Below are positions 41,603 through 52,812 of a stretch of DNA of 64,000 nt, one piece after another. Location: the NCBI GenBank assembly GCA_018287875.1, contig JAGVVL010000015.1:3348001-3412000 (forward strand), written 5' to 3'. The DNA comes from Nigrospora sphaerica. Taxonomy: Eukaryota > Ascomycota > Sordariomycetes > Amphisphaeriales > Apiosporaceae. Made by a program: the position numbers and the translations under genes. The notes beneath the pieces were generated by a model. That model saw only the letters and a program-made list of their open reading frames with translations, did not search any database and was not told the DNA's origin. The first letter of the stretch is position 1; each line of letters begins with the position of its first letter.

Positions 41603-42664
41603 GATGGTGGAGAATGAGCCAAGCGGGCGCCTGGTAAAAAGGAGAGAAGGGGGGAAAGACGAACGAATCCGGCCCTGCAAGGGGGGCCGCAGGGTCCCTG
41701 AGTGGAGGTCCAAGGGGGGTTGGTTGACAGGGCAGGACAGATCTGGCTGGCTTCCTCTCCGAGGACATGGATGGACAAGTAAGAACCAAAAAGGCACAAT
41801 TCCAACGTCAGACACGCCGTCCCTTTGCGCGCGCCGCGTTGCTTTTTCGGGCGACGCGACGTGGCTGCAAGGGTTAAATGATCGGCTGTTTTGGCGATTT
41901 GCACCTGCAGGGCCCAAAATGACGACCCCCCTGTTCCTTGGCTGCTGTCCAGCTGCTCGCACCCAAAAAGCCACCGCCGTCGTTTTTAGGCAAACCCCAT
42001 TTTGGGAATGGGAGGCGCCCGGCAATCCGAGCCTCACGGCAACGGGGGGCCGTTCGGCAGCGCCTAGCGCTTCGTTCTATTTTCGGGCCGCCCTAGCGAC
42101 ATGAGACACTCGGCCTACCGGAAGACGGCGTGGTGGTTGCGGCGTCGACAGCAAAGTTGCGCGTAGCACCGCGCGAACGAGGTCAGAGGGGGAAAGGCCT
42201 CCTTAGCTTTCAGCAGTAAGGAAATTGCGTCTTGTAGGGCTACCAGGGGTCGTGGTGCATCTCAATTGCGTCGAGCAGTGCCGGCGCAACCGAGGAAACG
42301 GATCTTGCCAGGCGGTGTCAAGCAACACGGGCATGTCGATCATCGGTGGGCCGCCTCCGTATAATCCTTTGTGGGCCTCGCTCTTATACTAAGGTCAGTA
42401 TCGCGGCTCCACGGCGGCAATTGGCCGACATCAGCTTACTGTGTCAAACCGCACGCGCCAATTGCAAGCCATGCGCTATGTTAGAAACACCTCTACCACG
42501 ATAGTCGACGACAAGATAGATGGCCGGACTGGAATATAAAAATCAGAAGTCCATCTCGTCTTCAAGAACGAGGAGGCATCCAAGCCAACAAAACCACCAG
42601 AGACAACTACAGAGCCCTCTTTTCGCGCCACTATCGCACTTATCCCACTCACAAATCTTCCATC
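41603..42664. other. Divergent intergenic region (DUF3602-like gene / secreted protein)
   Basis: This contains the promoters of the two divergent genes. A TATAAA at 42535-42540 lies about 125 bp upstream of the secreted-protein ATG. No gene seen. Confidence 0.5.
42535..42540 (+). promoter_or_regulatory. Putative TATA box of the 6-Cys secreted protein gene
   Basis: TATAAA 125-130 bp upstream of the start codon, followed by an A-rich and then C-rich leader. Confidence 0.5.
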
Positions 42665-43138
42665 ATGTACTTCTCGACCTCCCTCGTCCTGACCCTCGCC
42701 GCCGCCGGCCAACTCGTCTCGGCCGCGCTGCCCAAGGCCAACGAGTACCAGAGCGGCGACTGGTAAGACCGCCCCTTCCCTTTCCCTTTTATGTCCCTCC
42801 CCGGCCGCGAAACCAGCCCGTACTGACGGGATCCCCTTTCTCCCAGCTCGGGCGCGCTCAACTACGGGCACCACCGGTTCGACCTCAAGGAGGTGACGAT
42901 GGACGACTCGACGCACTCGGTCTACCAGGCGGGCGTGAACTGGTACCTCTTCGACGGCAAGGAGGGCAACGGCGGCCACTGCACGGGCCGCATCCTCGGC
43001 CAGGTCGACGGCAAGACGTCGGCCTGTCTCAACCTCGACACCACCTTCGGCGGCAGCCGCATCCGCTGCCTCTGCAACCCCCTCGTCGGCATGCCCGTCG
43101 GCGGCCTCAACCCCTGCGACTTTCTCGCCAGCAAATAA
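42665..43138 (+). CDS. Small secreted cysteine-rich protein (6 Cys)
   Basis: Exons 42665-42762 and 42847-43138 join across an 84-bp intron (GTAAGA donor, CTGAC branch, CCCAG acceptor) to give 129 aa. Residues 1-20 form a signal peptide (cut near VSA/ALP). The mature protein of about 109 residues has six cysteines, including an RCLC pair and a final NPC. It begins LPKANEYQSGDCSGALNYGH; the first Cys codon is created by splicing. There is no transmembrane segment and no enzymatic motif. Secreted, small and Cys-rich with a single intron fits the effector-like class seen in plant- or insect-associated fungi, which is an inference. Confidence 0.85.
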
Positions 43139-43672
43139 AAACCCGGGGGACGGGACGGGACGGAACGGAGAGGGGACGAGACGGTACGGGAAGGGACGGA
43201 CGGGTTCATGATACGAGTGGCGCTTGGGTCGGTTCACGTTGTTTTATCATTTCACCCCGTTGGGTGTCTATCGAAGCCTCTTTTTCAGAAATGAAAGCAT
43301 ATTACACGTTCTACTGTAATGGTGTTGCAACGTGCCGGGTTTCAAGGTCTCTCCTGCATCACTCGCGCAAATGATGAGAGTCCCCTCGCTCTTCTCATTC
43401 CAATGCTTCTGGCGATGGTAAAATGTTGGGTTTCACCGTCGAGGTTGCTGTTAAAGGAGAAAACGAAGGTAATAATATTAGGCAGTGGAAGTTGAAGAAA
43501 GCGGGTGAATAGAATTTCTACCCCTTGACGTGGCAGACGAATGACATTCTTCCTCGTCCGTCAATTGGAAACACCGTTGCCGTTCTCTAACCATGAATTA
43601 ACCGCCTGCTGTCGCGGCGACCCCTAAATACCGACCTGAGCCGGTACCTACCCCCCGCAGGCATACAAGCCA
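43139..43672. other. Convergent intergenic region
   Basis: This is the 3' flank of both the secreted protein (+) and the subtilase (-). Apart from the pentamer repeat there is nothing recognisable. Confidence 0.5.
43145..43204. repeat. Imperfect GGGAC pentamer repeat
   Basis: About a dozen imperfect copies of GGGAC/GGACG follow each other just after the stop codon of the 6-Cys secreted protein, in its presumed 3' UTR. Confidence 0.8.
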
Positions 43673-46561
43673 TCAGAACAGATGGAAGAGTCCACCATCG
43701 TCGTTCCGGCGCATCCTCAGAAAGGGCAAGGGGTCCTTGCGCTTGTGGAGGGGCAGGCCGGTGCTGTTGGCCGTGTAGTTAAGGGTCCAGGCGGTCGACT
43801 CCCACACGTCCCAGTCCTTGCCGGTGCCCGAGTCGGCGTTGAGGCGCAGGGCCTTGATGCGCCAGAAGTAGTCGCCGGGCGGCACGAAGCTGCTGTTGAG
43901 GTCGGTGGCGTTCCAGTAGCCGCCGTTGCCGTCTGGCCAGGGAATCGTCTCGTTGTTAACGAACTCGGCCGGCAGCACCACGGCGCCGGTGCCCCGGTTG
44001 ACCAGGTCGACCGTCATGTTGCGCGTCTGCGTCACCAGTGATATGCTGAAGGACGGCACCAGCCCGTCGGGCACAAAGTTGCAGGGCGTCTGGGCCTTGC
44101 TGTCATGCTCACACGTGAAGACGCGCCCGGGCTCTATTCGCTGCAAGACTTCAGATGTTATATTGTACGCCGCAGCGTAGGTGAGATCCCCGTTGACCAT
44201 GGGCAGCGACGCCAAGGCACCCTTGATGCCAGTGTACGGCAGCGTGAGCGATTCGGCGGAGGCGTCGTTGTGCGTCGAAACGTTGAGGGCCACGTACCCG
44301 CCAAAGTACGCCACGCCACCCTCCAGAACAGGCTCGGCCTCGACCGAAACTGCCACGCTGGCCGTTTTTCCAGGTCCAATTGTCACGTTCTGGGGGTCAA
44401 ACTTGAGCAAGGCAAAGACGGGAGTCCCCATGTTATTGGTCAGGTTGTACCTGGCGCCACCCGTCTTGTTCATAAGGACCCCCGAGGCGGCTCCAATGTT
44501 ACTCATGTGGTATCTGAGCTCCTCGTCGCCCGTGTTGGAAATCTCGAAGAAGAGACGTGCCGGGCGGTGCGCCGTGTCGTTGAAGCTGAGGTTCGAGACG
44601 TTCAGGAGCGTCTTGGTGTGTGCGGCGGCCCAGGCGTCCACCAAACCACCGCCCTGATGCAAAACCGAGGCAGGGAAGTCCTCCGTTTTGCCCGGGTATA
44701 CACTGCGCATCACACGGTCGTTATACTTGATGGGGCGCGCTGTCGTTACCATTTTGGTCTGAATCTGTGCCGCCGTGAGGTTCCGGTTGTACTGCTTAAG
44801 AAGCGCAGCCACACCAGCAGCGTACGGCGTCGACATGCTGGTACCGCTGAGGACACCCCAGCTTCCTATGTTCCCGGGGAATGCACCCAGGATGGCCGCG
44901 CCGGGAGCGACGAAGGCGGGCATCAAACGCCCGTCGAAGGATGGGCCCCAGCTTGAGAAGGATGAAAGCAGACCTGCCGTTGCACCCTGCGGGTTTTTCA
45001 GGGAAAACCCGCTGTTGGCCAAGTCGTTCGGCACCGTCACCTTGACCTGGCCCCCTCTGGACAGTTCGGCTTGGATAGCAGAGCCGGTGGTGTGGTTGGT
45101 GGCCGCTATACCATGCATGACTTTACCATCCCAATCCTTAAATTCTGGGCACAATTCCACCTGCCCCTCCGGTACCTCCGGGTTGTAGAAAAGAGCATAG
45201 GTCAAGTTGTACTTGGTCGACGACAGCAAAGGAACGCCCTCCGAATCGACCCAGCACTGAGATGACCCCTTGAGCAGCACAACCGTGTTGGCCGGGTCTT
45301 GGGGTGGCTCGGTCTGGACGAAGCTGCAATTGAGAGGCCTCTCGGTCATTTCCATCTTGGCCGGAGACCACACGGTGAGTGGGGTGTCGGGGAAGCTCAC
45401 GTTTTGACCTGGCGTGACGAAAAGTTCCTCGGTGTTGCCGCCCATCGTCATAGAGCCACGCCACTGAATGCAGGGATCCAGTGTGTTGTCTGCTGCACCC
45501 ACGGCTGTGACGTACTTTCCAGTAGCGGGCCTAGCGCCGGTGAAGGGGCCCGGGCCGCTGTTCCCGGCGGAAACCGAGACGAAGGTTCCATTGGCAGCGA
45601 TACGGCCGGCAGCGAGGCCCCAAGGCTCTTCGGGGAAGCCGCCGGTGCCGCCGTAAGAGCAGGTGATGACATCCGCGCCCCTGTGGGCGGCCTTGATGAA
45701 GGCGTCGATAAGTACGTCAATCCCAGTGCCGCCCTTACAAGAGTCGACCTTGTACAGGTCGAAAGTTGCATCAGGAGCCACGCCGCTGACGCCGTACAGA
45801 TTGTCGGTGCTTTTCGCACCCACGATGCTGAGGACGTGGGTGCCGTGTGTCGCGCAGTTGTCGTTGACGATCGTGCTGTTGCTGGTGACGTCAACCGCGT
45901 ACTCAATCTTCGTTTCGCCAAAGGCGTGAACCGTCGTGTCGAAGCCCGAGTCGATCACGGCGATCCGTATTCCGGCACCCGTGAAGCCTGCGGCATGCAT
46001 ACGATCCACATTGCACATAACGTGGGTTGAAAATGTATCGGACACCTGGCCACCCTCGGGTACAACAGACCCGGGTCCATCACGGCGGCTGTTGGCAACT
46101 CCGACGTCACGCGCAATAGGCATCCTGGGAACTGCTTCTCTGGAGATGCTCGCTAGTGGCTGGACGTCGCCCATTGGCCACGACTTGCCGACCGCTCCGT
46201 GGCTTTGAATGGCATTCAGCGCAGCGGCCCGGTCCATCGGGGCATCGCACTCGAGATCGAACGAGGCACCAGTGAAGTAAGGTGAGTTGAAATGTCTGCG
46301 CGCCGTGGCTTTACAGCCAGTTCCCAGCTGAGATACTCTCTCGGAAACCTGTTCGAGGAAGTTCTCTTTGAGCTAGTAACCGTCAGCTGCGACAATGACA
46401 GAAAGCACTTTGGGCTCATAACGAACTGGGCCGTGTGATGGATCAGCCTCGACGATGAAGGACTCGCGAAAGGGGGTAACGGCGAGGACGCTGGCGCTGG
46501 CGCTGGCCTGAAAGAGCCACAGGCCCACCAACAGCAGGGATATCCTCCTCCAAGAAGGCAT
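43673..46561 (-). CDS. Secreted subtilisin-like serine protease (S8, I9-like propeptide)
   Basis: Exons 46561-46427 and 46372-43673 (54-bp intron, GTTCGT donor, CTGAC branch, CTAG acceptor) give 944 aa. Exon 1 supplies the signal peptide (MPSWRRISLLLVGLWLFQAS) and the start of an I9-like propeptide (FIVEADPSHGP). Exon 2 continues it (LKENFLEQVSERVSQLG, SPYFTGASFDLE). The catalytic triad is Asp186 (AVIDSGFD), His221 (ATHGTHV) and Ser557 (LSGTSMSTPYAAG), with Asn316 (SAGNSGPG) for the oxyanion hole. The wide gap between Asn and Ser holds a protease-associated-like insert, and the C-terminal 380 residues resemble the Fn3-like part of cucumisin/Vpr-type subtilases. More than 20 N-x-S/T sites support secretion. 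Role: extracellular protein degradation. The donor is weak; a GTGCTT alternative would leave only a 36-bp intron. Confidence 0.9.
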
Positions 46562-49500
46562 GGTGCAATCAGCCAAGACGGTAGAAGACGCGATGTGCTT
46601 AATCTCGACTCGGTGAGGCAGTGACAACAAGCGTGGGTATCAGTATAACGAATGTAAAGGGCCTCGTCGAGTTTCGGCTGAGGCTTGCTGGGGCGCCTAG
46701 GAAATACCAGTCGAAGATTGGGTGCGGCCAGGTCTAAATAATGATGCAGTGAGTTTGGAGGCCATGAGTGCATATACGTGGTTCTTACTGGCAGGAATGA
46801 TCCTTAACCCTGCTCCTTGGTAGTGAAAAACCAGGCAACATCAGAGGGAGGTAGGTTTTGCCAAGATTTCCTTGGAATAGCCCTCAATGCAGTATTCAGA
46901 TTCATGGGGTAACCGAATGATTGGATATTGCAAGACAATGCGGCGACGGTCCCCTCCCATATCATACCTGCGGGAACTCCGGATGAATATGCTTAGAAGC
47001 AAGCAGGCTGCCACTGCCCGGGATTACGCCTCCTCCCATGTCCCAGTTAGAGTCCGGGTTTTAGATTGTTTCTAAAGGCTGGCTGGGAAGACCCGGAATA
47101 CACATGTTCTAAAGTTCGGAGGGAGGTCAGGGGTCAGGAAGGTCGGGAACGGTATCTCATAGACAGGTGCTGCCTTTGCGGTACGGAACAGTGGGAAAAT
47201 ATACGTTTTGCTTGGAATAAATCGTTTGGAGAGCTGCCCTGATGCTAAATGATCAGAGTGAACGGTACCCGGCACAAGGCCAATGCTCCTGAAATGAAAA
47301 ATGCTGGGAAGTCGATGTCCGTGGGCCGCCAGCGCACAAGATCTCGCCACATCCCGGGGCCGGGAAGCGTACCGCGCTGGCGATGGGCAGAGCCCTACAA
47401 GGCGGCCGAGAGATTCCATCACCGATCTTGGGCGGGACATGGTGTGCTCGTCCCCTAATTCGACGATAATGGGCGCCGATCAGCATTCTGATTAAACTGC
47501 CATCTACCGGGATGGCTTGAGGGTCTTCGGCAGGGGTGCTTGCGATGTGCATGGAATACGCGAGCGAGTAAGTTTTTTTTGGGGCCCTCAGGGGTCTTCA
47601 GGGTTCCAGCTCAACGCCATATGGGACGGAAATCAACGAACCAGGCGAATTGGCAGGGCCGCGAGCGCGTGAAGGGTAAAAGCCTACCGGCTTATTCCCG
47701 GAGCCGTCGGTGGACGTCGCCATGAAAGAGAAGCCTTTGGCGTTCAGTATGGCTCGTGTGGAAGGAAACATGATAACCTTGCCCTTGTGTCCTCAGGAAG
47801 CCTCGTGTAGCTGGAGTGTGGAGAGACCCCTAAGCTACTTGGGAGTCGCATGCACGGGTTGGTGTGACAGGATCAAAAGGGTTGGAAAGGCAGAGGGGCG
47901 AGTAGTAGCATGGTCTAACAGGCCATTCCTGGTACCTAGCTCGATATCTACAAACAAAAGTGCCACCTGTTGCATTAGTTTCGGCAGTTACCGAGGAAAA
48001 CCATGGCAAAATGGCTCGATAGCGGTGTTGCACCTCACTCGCATATAGGAACGAGCCAGGCGATGCATGTCTTTCCCGGGATAGGTGGCCGATTGGGTCA
48101 TGGGGTTCGCCATACGAGGGCTGCACGATGCGAGTAGAAGCACCGAAAGCTTGAATAGACCAGCGACTGCTTGACGCCGGGCTGGTCACGCACTAAACCA
48201 GGCTTGAACCACATCGTCTTCCAGCGAGACAAGGTTCGTGAGCACGTCTACTGACGGAATTGCGGGGCCGAGCGCCCGCCAGATGGGATGCGGTGCGATC
48301 CACGGCATCCGTCAAAATCTTTGGCGGCACGCTTTACCGCGCGAACGCGACTGGCGAACATCGCAAGTCGCACCGGAGAAGGGCTACTAGAATGCAGTCC
48401 ACGTGATGGCGAGAGCAAGCAGCAGCTGCTGACATGTCCTGGTCACGTAGGCGACGCAGTGCCCGTCAGCCCGGGTAGTACTGGGGATACAAAAGTCACA
48501 TAGGCACGTTGAAATGTATCGACCATATATATTTCTCTGGGATCCGACGGGGAGAAAAGCAGTCCAGAGGGTAAGAGATCGAGGGCGTCCCTCTGTCCTC
48601 TCATTTCCCCTCCAGCCTGCCATTGATGTTGACGGAAGCCAGAGTGAATAGAGAGGAGTGTTTCAGTTTATTGAGAGAAAGGGAAAAGAAAAGTTGTTGG
48701 AGAGCGCGACCGCGCTTGGTTTTGACGACCGCATTGTCCCGGGACGTGGCGTAATGAAAATCCGGCTGAGCTTACCCATGGCGGGGCACGACGGGTTGGC
48801 TGGTCGTACCTCTCCACCTTAATGAATGGGTGCATTTAGCACAGGAAACAACTTGGAGAACCGGCTGCGCAGCTAATAAAACATTGGGATTGAATTTCTG
48901 TGCCTTCATAGTGTATGAAGCGTCGAGTACAAGCCTTCCCACCCCCCCCAGTCGGCATCAACAGGATCGGGTGACTCGGCGGTGGGAAGCTCGTCCGTCA
49001 TATTCGACTTGCTTCCTGCGCGCTGCCCCTCGAGTCCGCCAACTTCAGATGCCGAGACACGGTTATGTCACTAAAGGGCCTGCAACTGTGGACTTTACTC
49101 AGCCACCTAGGAGTCATACATGTACCGCTCATCCTATGAACCATGATGGGAACTCGGCGCATCGACTTGCTCGTGGCCATCATCTCCTAGCTACTACGTA
49201 CTGCATAGTATTTACTATCTCTAGTGACTCATCGTGGCTGATACCAATCCGTAAACCGTGATTGGCGCTGCGGCTCAGCCCCGTCATTTGAGAGACGGAT
49301 GAATGGACCCGCCCGATCGCATTCGGGCTCTGAGGCGTGGCTACGAGTGCGCCCGTCGATGGCGTATATCATCACCGTAGAAGCCCAAAAGAACCTTAGT
49401 ATGGGTTCTTTTTCAGACTCTGTGCCCTTTGTCGACTGTTCCATCCTCTCTTGGAGTTTTCCCCGCACTCATTGATTACTCCAGTTTACGAAAGACTTGG

Positions 49501-49696
49501 GCATTCGATCGATCACTGCCGTCTTTGGCCCAGCCCTGCAACGCCCACACGTTAAATAACCCCACTATCCCGCGCTTCCCACGACCCCTCCTCGAAAAGC
49601 CGCCTGCAACGCAATCGCGAATCGCATCCTATCGCATCCTATCATCCATCGTCGATTGTACCTCTTTGTCCCACCACCCTTCACACCATCGCCAAC
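46562..49696. other. 3.1-kb intergenic region
   Basis: No gene recognised. Open frames stay below 145 codons and carry no motif. The T-run near 47571 and a TATATA tract near 48527 are the only simple features. The right end holds the promoter of the PP28-like gene, with a CATCCTAT repeat (49625-49642) in the leader. Confidence 0.5.
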
Positions 49697-50623
49697 ATGT
49701 CTGGACGCGGTGCACCCGGAGCCAGCTCGCGAGGCCGCGGCGGCAAGTTCAAGAAGTTCACCCGAGGAGGTAAGTGCTGATCTCTCGTTCCCCCCTTTGC
49801 CCATGCCCTCCCCCCCGACCGGTTCGACGGTCGGTCTTAATCAACCTTATCCCGGCCCGGTCTAACGAATTATTTCACAGGCGGCAAGCACTTCTCGCGC
49901 GATCTGCGGCCCCTCGACGCCGATGGTAACGAAGTCAGCATGTGGAGCGAGGAGGCCCAGAAGAAGGACTCAGATGACGACTCTGAGGGTTCGGAGGAGG
50001 AGTCAGAGGAGGAGGAGTCGGAAGACGACGCCGGCCCCTCGAAGCAGCCCTCGGCCGAGCTGACGCGTGAGGAGCGCCGCAAGCTCAAGGCCCAGCAGAA
50101 GGCGGCGGCGGCGGCCAAGAAGAAGAAGGTGGTGCAGGTGGGCGACCTGCCGAGCGGCGAATCTAGCGACGAGAGCAGTGACGATAACCTGCCCATGCCC
50201 GCCAACCCGAACCACTCGAAAGCGGCGCGTAACATGGCCAAGGCGCCGCGCCAGCCCGACGGCGACGACGTCGACGCCGCCACCGAGGGCATGAAGAAGC
50301 TGAGCACCGGCAAGAAGGGCGGCGCGGGCGGCGGCGGCGGCGGCGCGCCCATGAGCCGCCGCGAGCGCGAGGCCGCCGAGGCCGCCGCCGCCAAGGAGCG
50401 CTACCAGAAGCTCCACCTGGCCGGCAAGACGGACGAGGCCAAGGCCGACATGGCGCGCCTCGCCGCCATCCGCGAGAAGCGCGCCGCCGAGGCCGCCCGC
50501 CGCCAGGCCGAGACCGAGGAGCGCGAGGAGCAGGACAAGGCTCGGCGCCAGGAGATTGAGGCCCGCGAGGCCAAGAAGCGCGAGGCTGCCCTGGGCAAGC
50601 CTACCAAGAAGACCAAGAAATAG
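49697..50623 (+). CDS. PP28/PDAP1-like casein kinase substrate phosphoprotein
   Basis: Exons 49697-49769 and 49881-50623 join in frame across a 111-bp intron (GTAAGT donor, ACAG acceptor) to give 271 aa. The N-terminus is a Gly/Arg stretch ([20 protein letters not shown]). An acidic Ser-rich block ([17 protein letters not shown]), a typical CK2 target, follows. The PP28 core has [17 protein letters not shown], then [40 protein letters not shown], and a charged helical tail. The order matches family PF10252, small conserved eukaryotic proteins reported to bind RNA or growth factor; the fungal role is not established. The GGAGGGGGG loop before SRRERE is a local expansion. Confidence 0.9.
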
Positions 50624-51064
50624 ACGCTAGCTTACTTTTCGGGCGAAAAGGGGTAGGCGAAAGAAGGGAGACGAATCGATGCCGGTTTGCTACGTGCCGG
50701 CCCTGCTACGTGAACACATGAGCCCGGCGGGCTGCACGATACTCAGGTGCTGGGTTCTGAGTGATCGTCACGCGGCTTTTGGGGGATCCATTGTGCGCTT
50801 GGCGGGGTGAATGCTTGACGCACCCAAAGCCAGCTTCGAACTCGTCCCTTGCCCCCTTGACGTGCTCAATGTGACCCAGAACTGCATTTACTAAGATGCG
50901 ATGCCGCCGAGTGCGTTCAGGGGTTTAGATTGATCATGTAATATTGTTTAAGGCGGTAGTCTACCACAAGAAGAACGGCACCTATCGTCCAAATTATCCT
51001 CTAAAGGCGCATGCTTTTGTCTATGAGATCCCCCTGCTGGCAACCCGGCCACGTAACACCCCTT
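50624..51064. other. Convergent 3' flanks
   Basis: This separates the PP28-like gene (+) from the membrane protein (-). No gene or structured element recognised. Confidence 0.5.
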
Positions 51065-52156
51065 TCACATGCCACCCAGGTTTTCGGTGCCAACACTCTC
51101 CTTCCAAACATTGTCAAAGTCGATGCCTTGTTCGTTGAAGAGATCGCGGACCTGCTTGGCCACAATTTCCTGGCGCTCGGCGGTGAAGCCGCCGGGCTGC
51201 GTGACCTCGAATTGGACCATGTCGATCCAGCGGAAGAACAGGTCCTCCTTGCCCATGGCGGCGAGGGCGTCGCGGAAGAGGAAGACCTGGCGGCGGCGCT
51301 CGTCCTGCTCGGGCGACTCGCCCGAGGCGGGGGCGTCGGCCATGTTGACGACGAGCCAGCCGTGCTCGTCGGAGAAGACGAGGACGACGAGGCGGAAGGC
51401 ATCGATGGGCACCATGCCCGTGTCGACCATCTGGGTGGCGTCGATCATTACGCCCCAGTCGAGGTCCCAGTCCTTGCCCATCATGAGGTAGCCCGTCTTC
51501 TCCTGCATGTAGACGGGGTTGACGGCGGCGGCGATGCGGGCCAGCAGTGCGGAGCGGTCGGCGGCGTGGTCCTCGACGGCGACGTCGGCCAGCGCGGCGC
51601 TCCAGGCGCGGCTGCGGCGCGCGACCACCTCCTTGGGGCGGAAGCCGACGGTCCAGCGCCAGCTGACGGGGTTGGCGTGCTTGGTGCCGAGGCAGAACTC
51701 GTACGGCCACGGCCAGATGAAGACGATGAGCACGAAGTCGAGGGCGAAGTGCGCCGCCCGCCGCGCAACCTCGGGCACCAGCTCGCCCCAGCCCACCTCG
51801 GCCGCCACCACCGTCGTCTCGTTGGCCGTGCCCAGCGTCGACTCGAGCAGCTTCAGGTACCACGGCACGATATACCACAGGCGCCAGGCGAACAGCAGCA
51901 CGAGGCCGATGTTCATGGCCACCGGCACCATGAAGATCTTGCGCTTGAAGTCAGCCGGCTTGTTGTCCACGTGCAGTATGTACACGTGTTTCTCCTCGAG
52001 CGTCTCCAGCAGCGGCCGCAGTTCCTCGGGCGCCGGCTTGAACGGCGCCGTCGGGCCTTTGCTGCTACCGCCGCGGCTCTTCTTGGATTTGGAGCCGCCG
52101 CCGCCACTACCGCCTACCCCGTCGGCGAACCGCGCCTGCTTGCGCTGCTTGACCAT
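51065..52156 (-). CDS. Conserved fungal membrane protein, two N-terminal TM segments
   Basis: From the ATG at 52156 (MVKQRKQARFADGVG) the protein has 363 aa. The frame continues 30 codons upstream, but those residues look non-coding. A basic, Ser/Gly-rich cytoplasmic N-terminus is followed by HVYILHVDNKPADFKRKIFM and two hydrophobic stretches, about residues 73-95 (VPVAMNIGLVLLFAWRLWYI) and 135-155 (FALDFVLIVFIWPWPYEF). A soluble C-terminal domain has KDWDLDWGVMIDATQMVD and ends EQGIDFDNVWKESVGTE. It is GC-biased and intronless. I recognise it as a conserved ascomycete type of probable ER/nuclear-envelope location but cannot name it or assign a function. It is divergent to the IF-2 gene. Confidence 0.75.
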   Translation of the reverse strand: MVKQRKQARFADGVGGSGGGGSKSKKSRGGSSKGPTAPFKPAPEELRPLLETLEEKHVYILHVDNKPADFKRKIFMVPVAMNIGLVLLFAWRLWYIVPWYLKLLESTLGTANETTVVAAEVGWGELVPEVARRAAHFALDFVLIVFIWPWPYEFCLGTKHANPVSWRWTVGFRPKEVVARRSRAWSAALADVAVEDHAADRSALLARIAAAVNPVYMQEKTGYLMMGKDWDLDWGVMIDATQMVDTGMVPIDAFRLVVLVFSDEHGWLVVNMADAPASGESPEQDERRRQVFLFRDALAAMGKEDLFFRWIDMVQFEVTQPGGFTAERQEIVAKQVRDLFNEQGIDFDNVWKESVGTENLGGM

Positions 52157-52812
52157 GGTGGGCAGGCCGGGAGCTGACCTCCGTTGGCTGCAAGGAAGAC
52201 GAGACCCTCGGCGAAGTGAAAGTGGCGAGGTGAAGCCGACGACCAATTATGGAGAGAAAAGAAAGAAGGGCGGCGCGAGTGGAACAAGGTTGGAAAAATG
52301 AAAGCGGGAAGCAGCTCTGAAAGCTACAGGTGGGAGGGACGAGTCAAGAGCATTCGAGAATGCCAGCGAAGAGACGAGGCGATGGTCAGGCGGGATATAG
52401 GGAATCGGGTGGTACTTCCTACCCCTGACTGACGGACATCGGATTGCTGAAGACCTACGTGGCTAGGAGTTCGCGGAGGCTCTCTCTTTCTTGGTCAGCA
52501 ACGGGGCGATTTACCGCGTGCTGGAGCTTTGGGACGCGCACTGACCGGGGCGACCCTGAGGCGCTGAAGCACCTAAAAGAAAACTGCCCGGCTGCAAATG
52601 CCCGCGATGCCGCCAATCGGCGGGTCCTGATCTGGCGGACCCACCCAATTTTTGATGCTCGACTTTCGGCCGCTCGACCCAATGGCAGGCGGGCCGATGA
52701 CCTCAAGTGCGACTTTTCCTTTTTCCTATTCCCATCCGCGTCGCCGACTGTTTGCTGCCGATTCGCTCCCGCGCGGCCAGACGCAGCTTTCAGGATCAGC
52801 ATTGGGTTCATC
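52157..52812. promoter_or_regulatory. Divergent promoter region (membrane protein / mitochondrial IF-2)
   Basis: 656 bp between two divergent housekeeping-type genes. No TATA box is evident. The region has no motif-bearing frame of its own. Confidence 0.4.

Noticed and set aside
46409..46426. GTGCTT donor for the subtilase intron
   Set aside because: It keeps frame but leaves a 36-bp intron, shorter than other introns in this window.
51011..52177. 388-codon plus-strand frame opposite the two-TM membrane protein
   Set aside because: Low-complexity His/Asp/Val-rich shadow; the minus-strand protein has clear hydrophobic segments and a good start.
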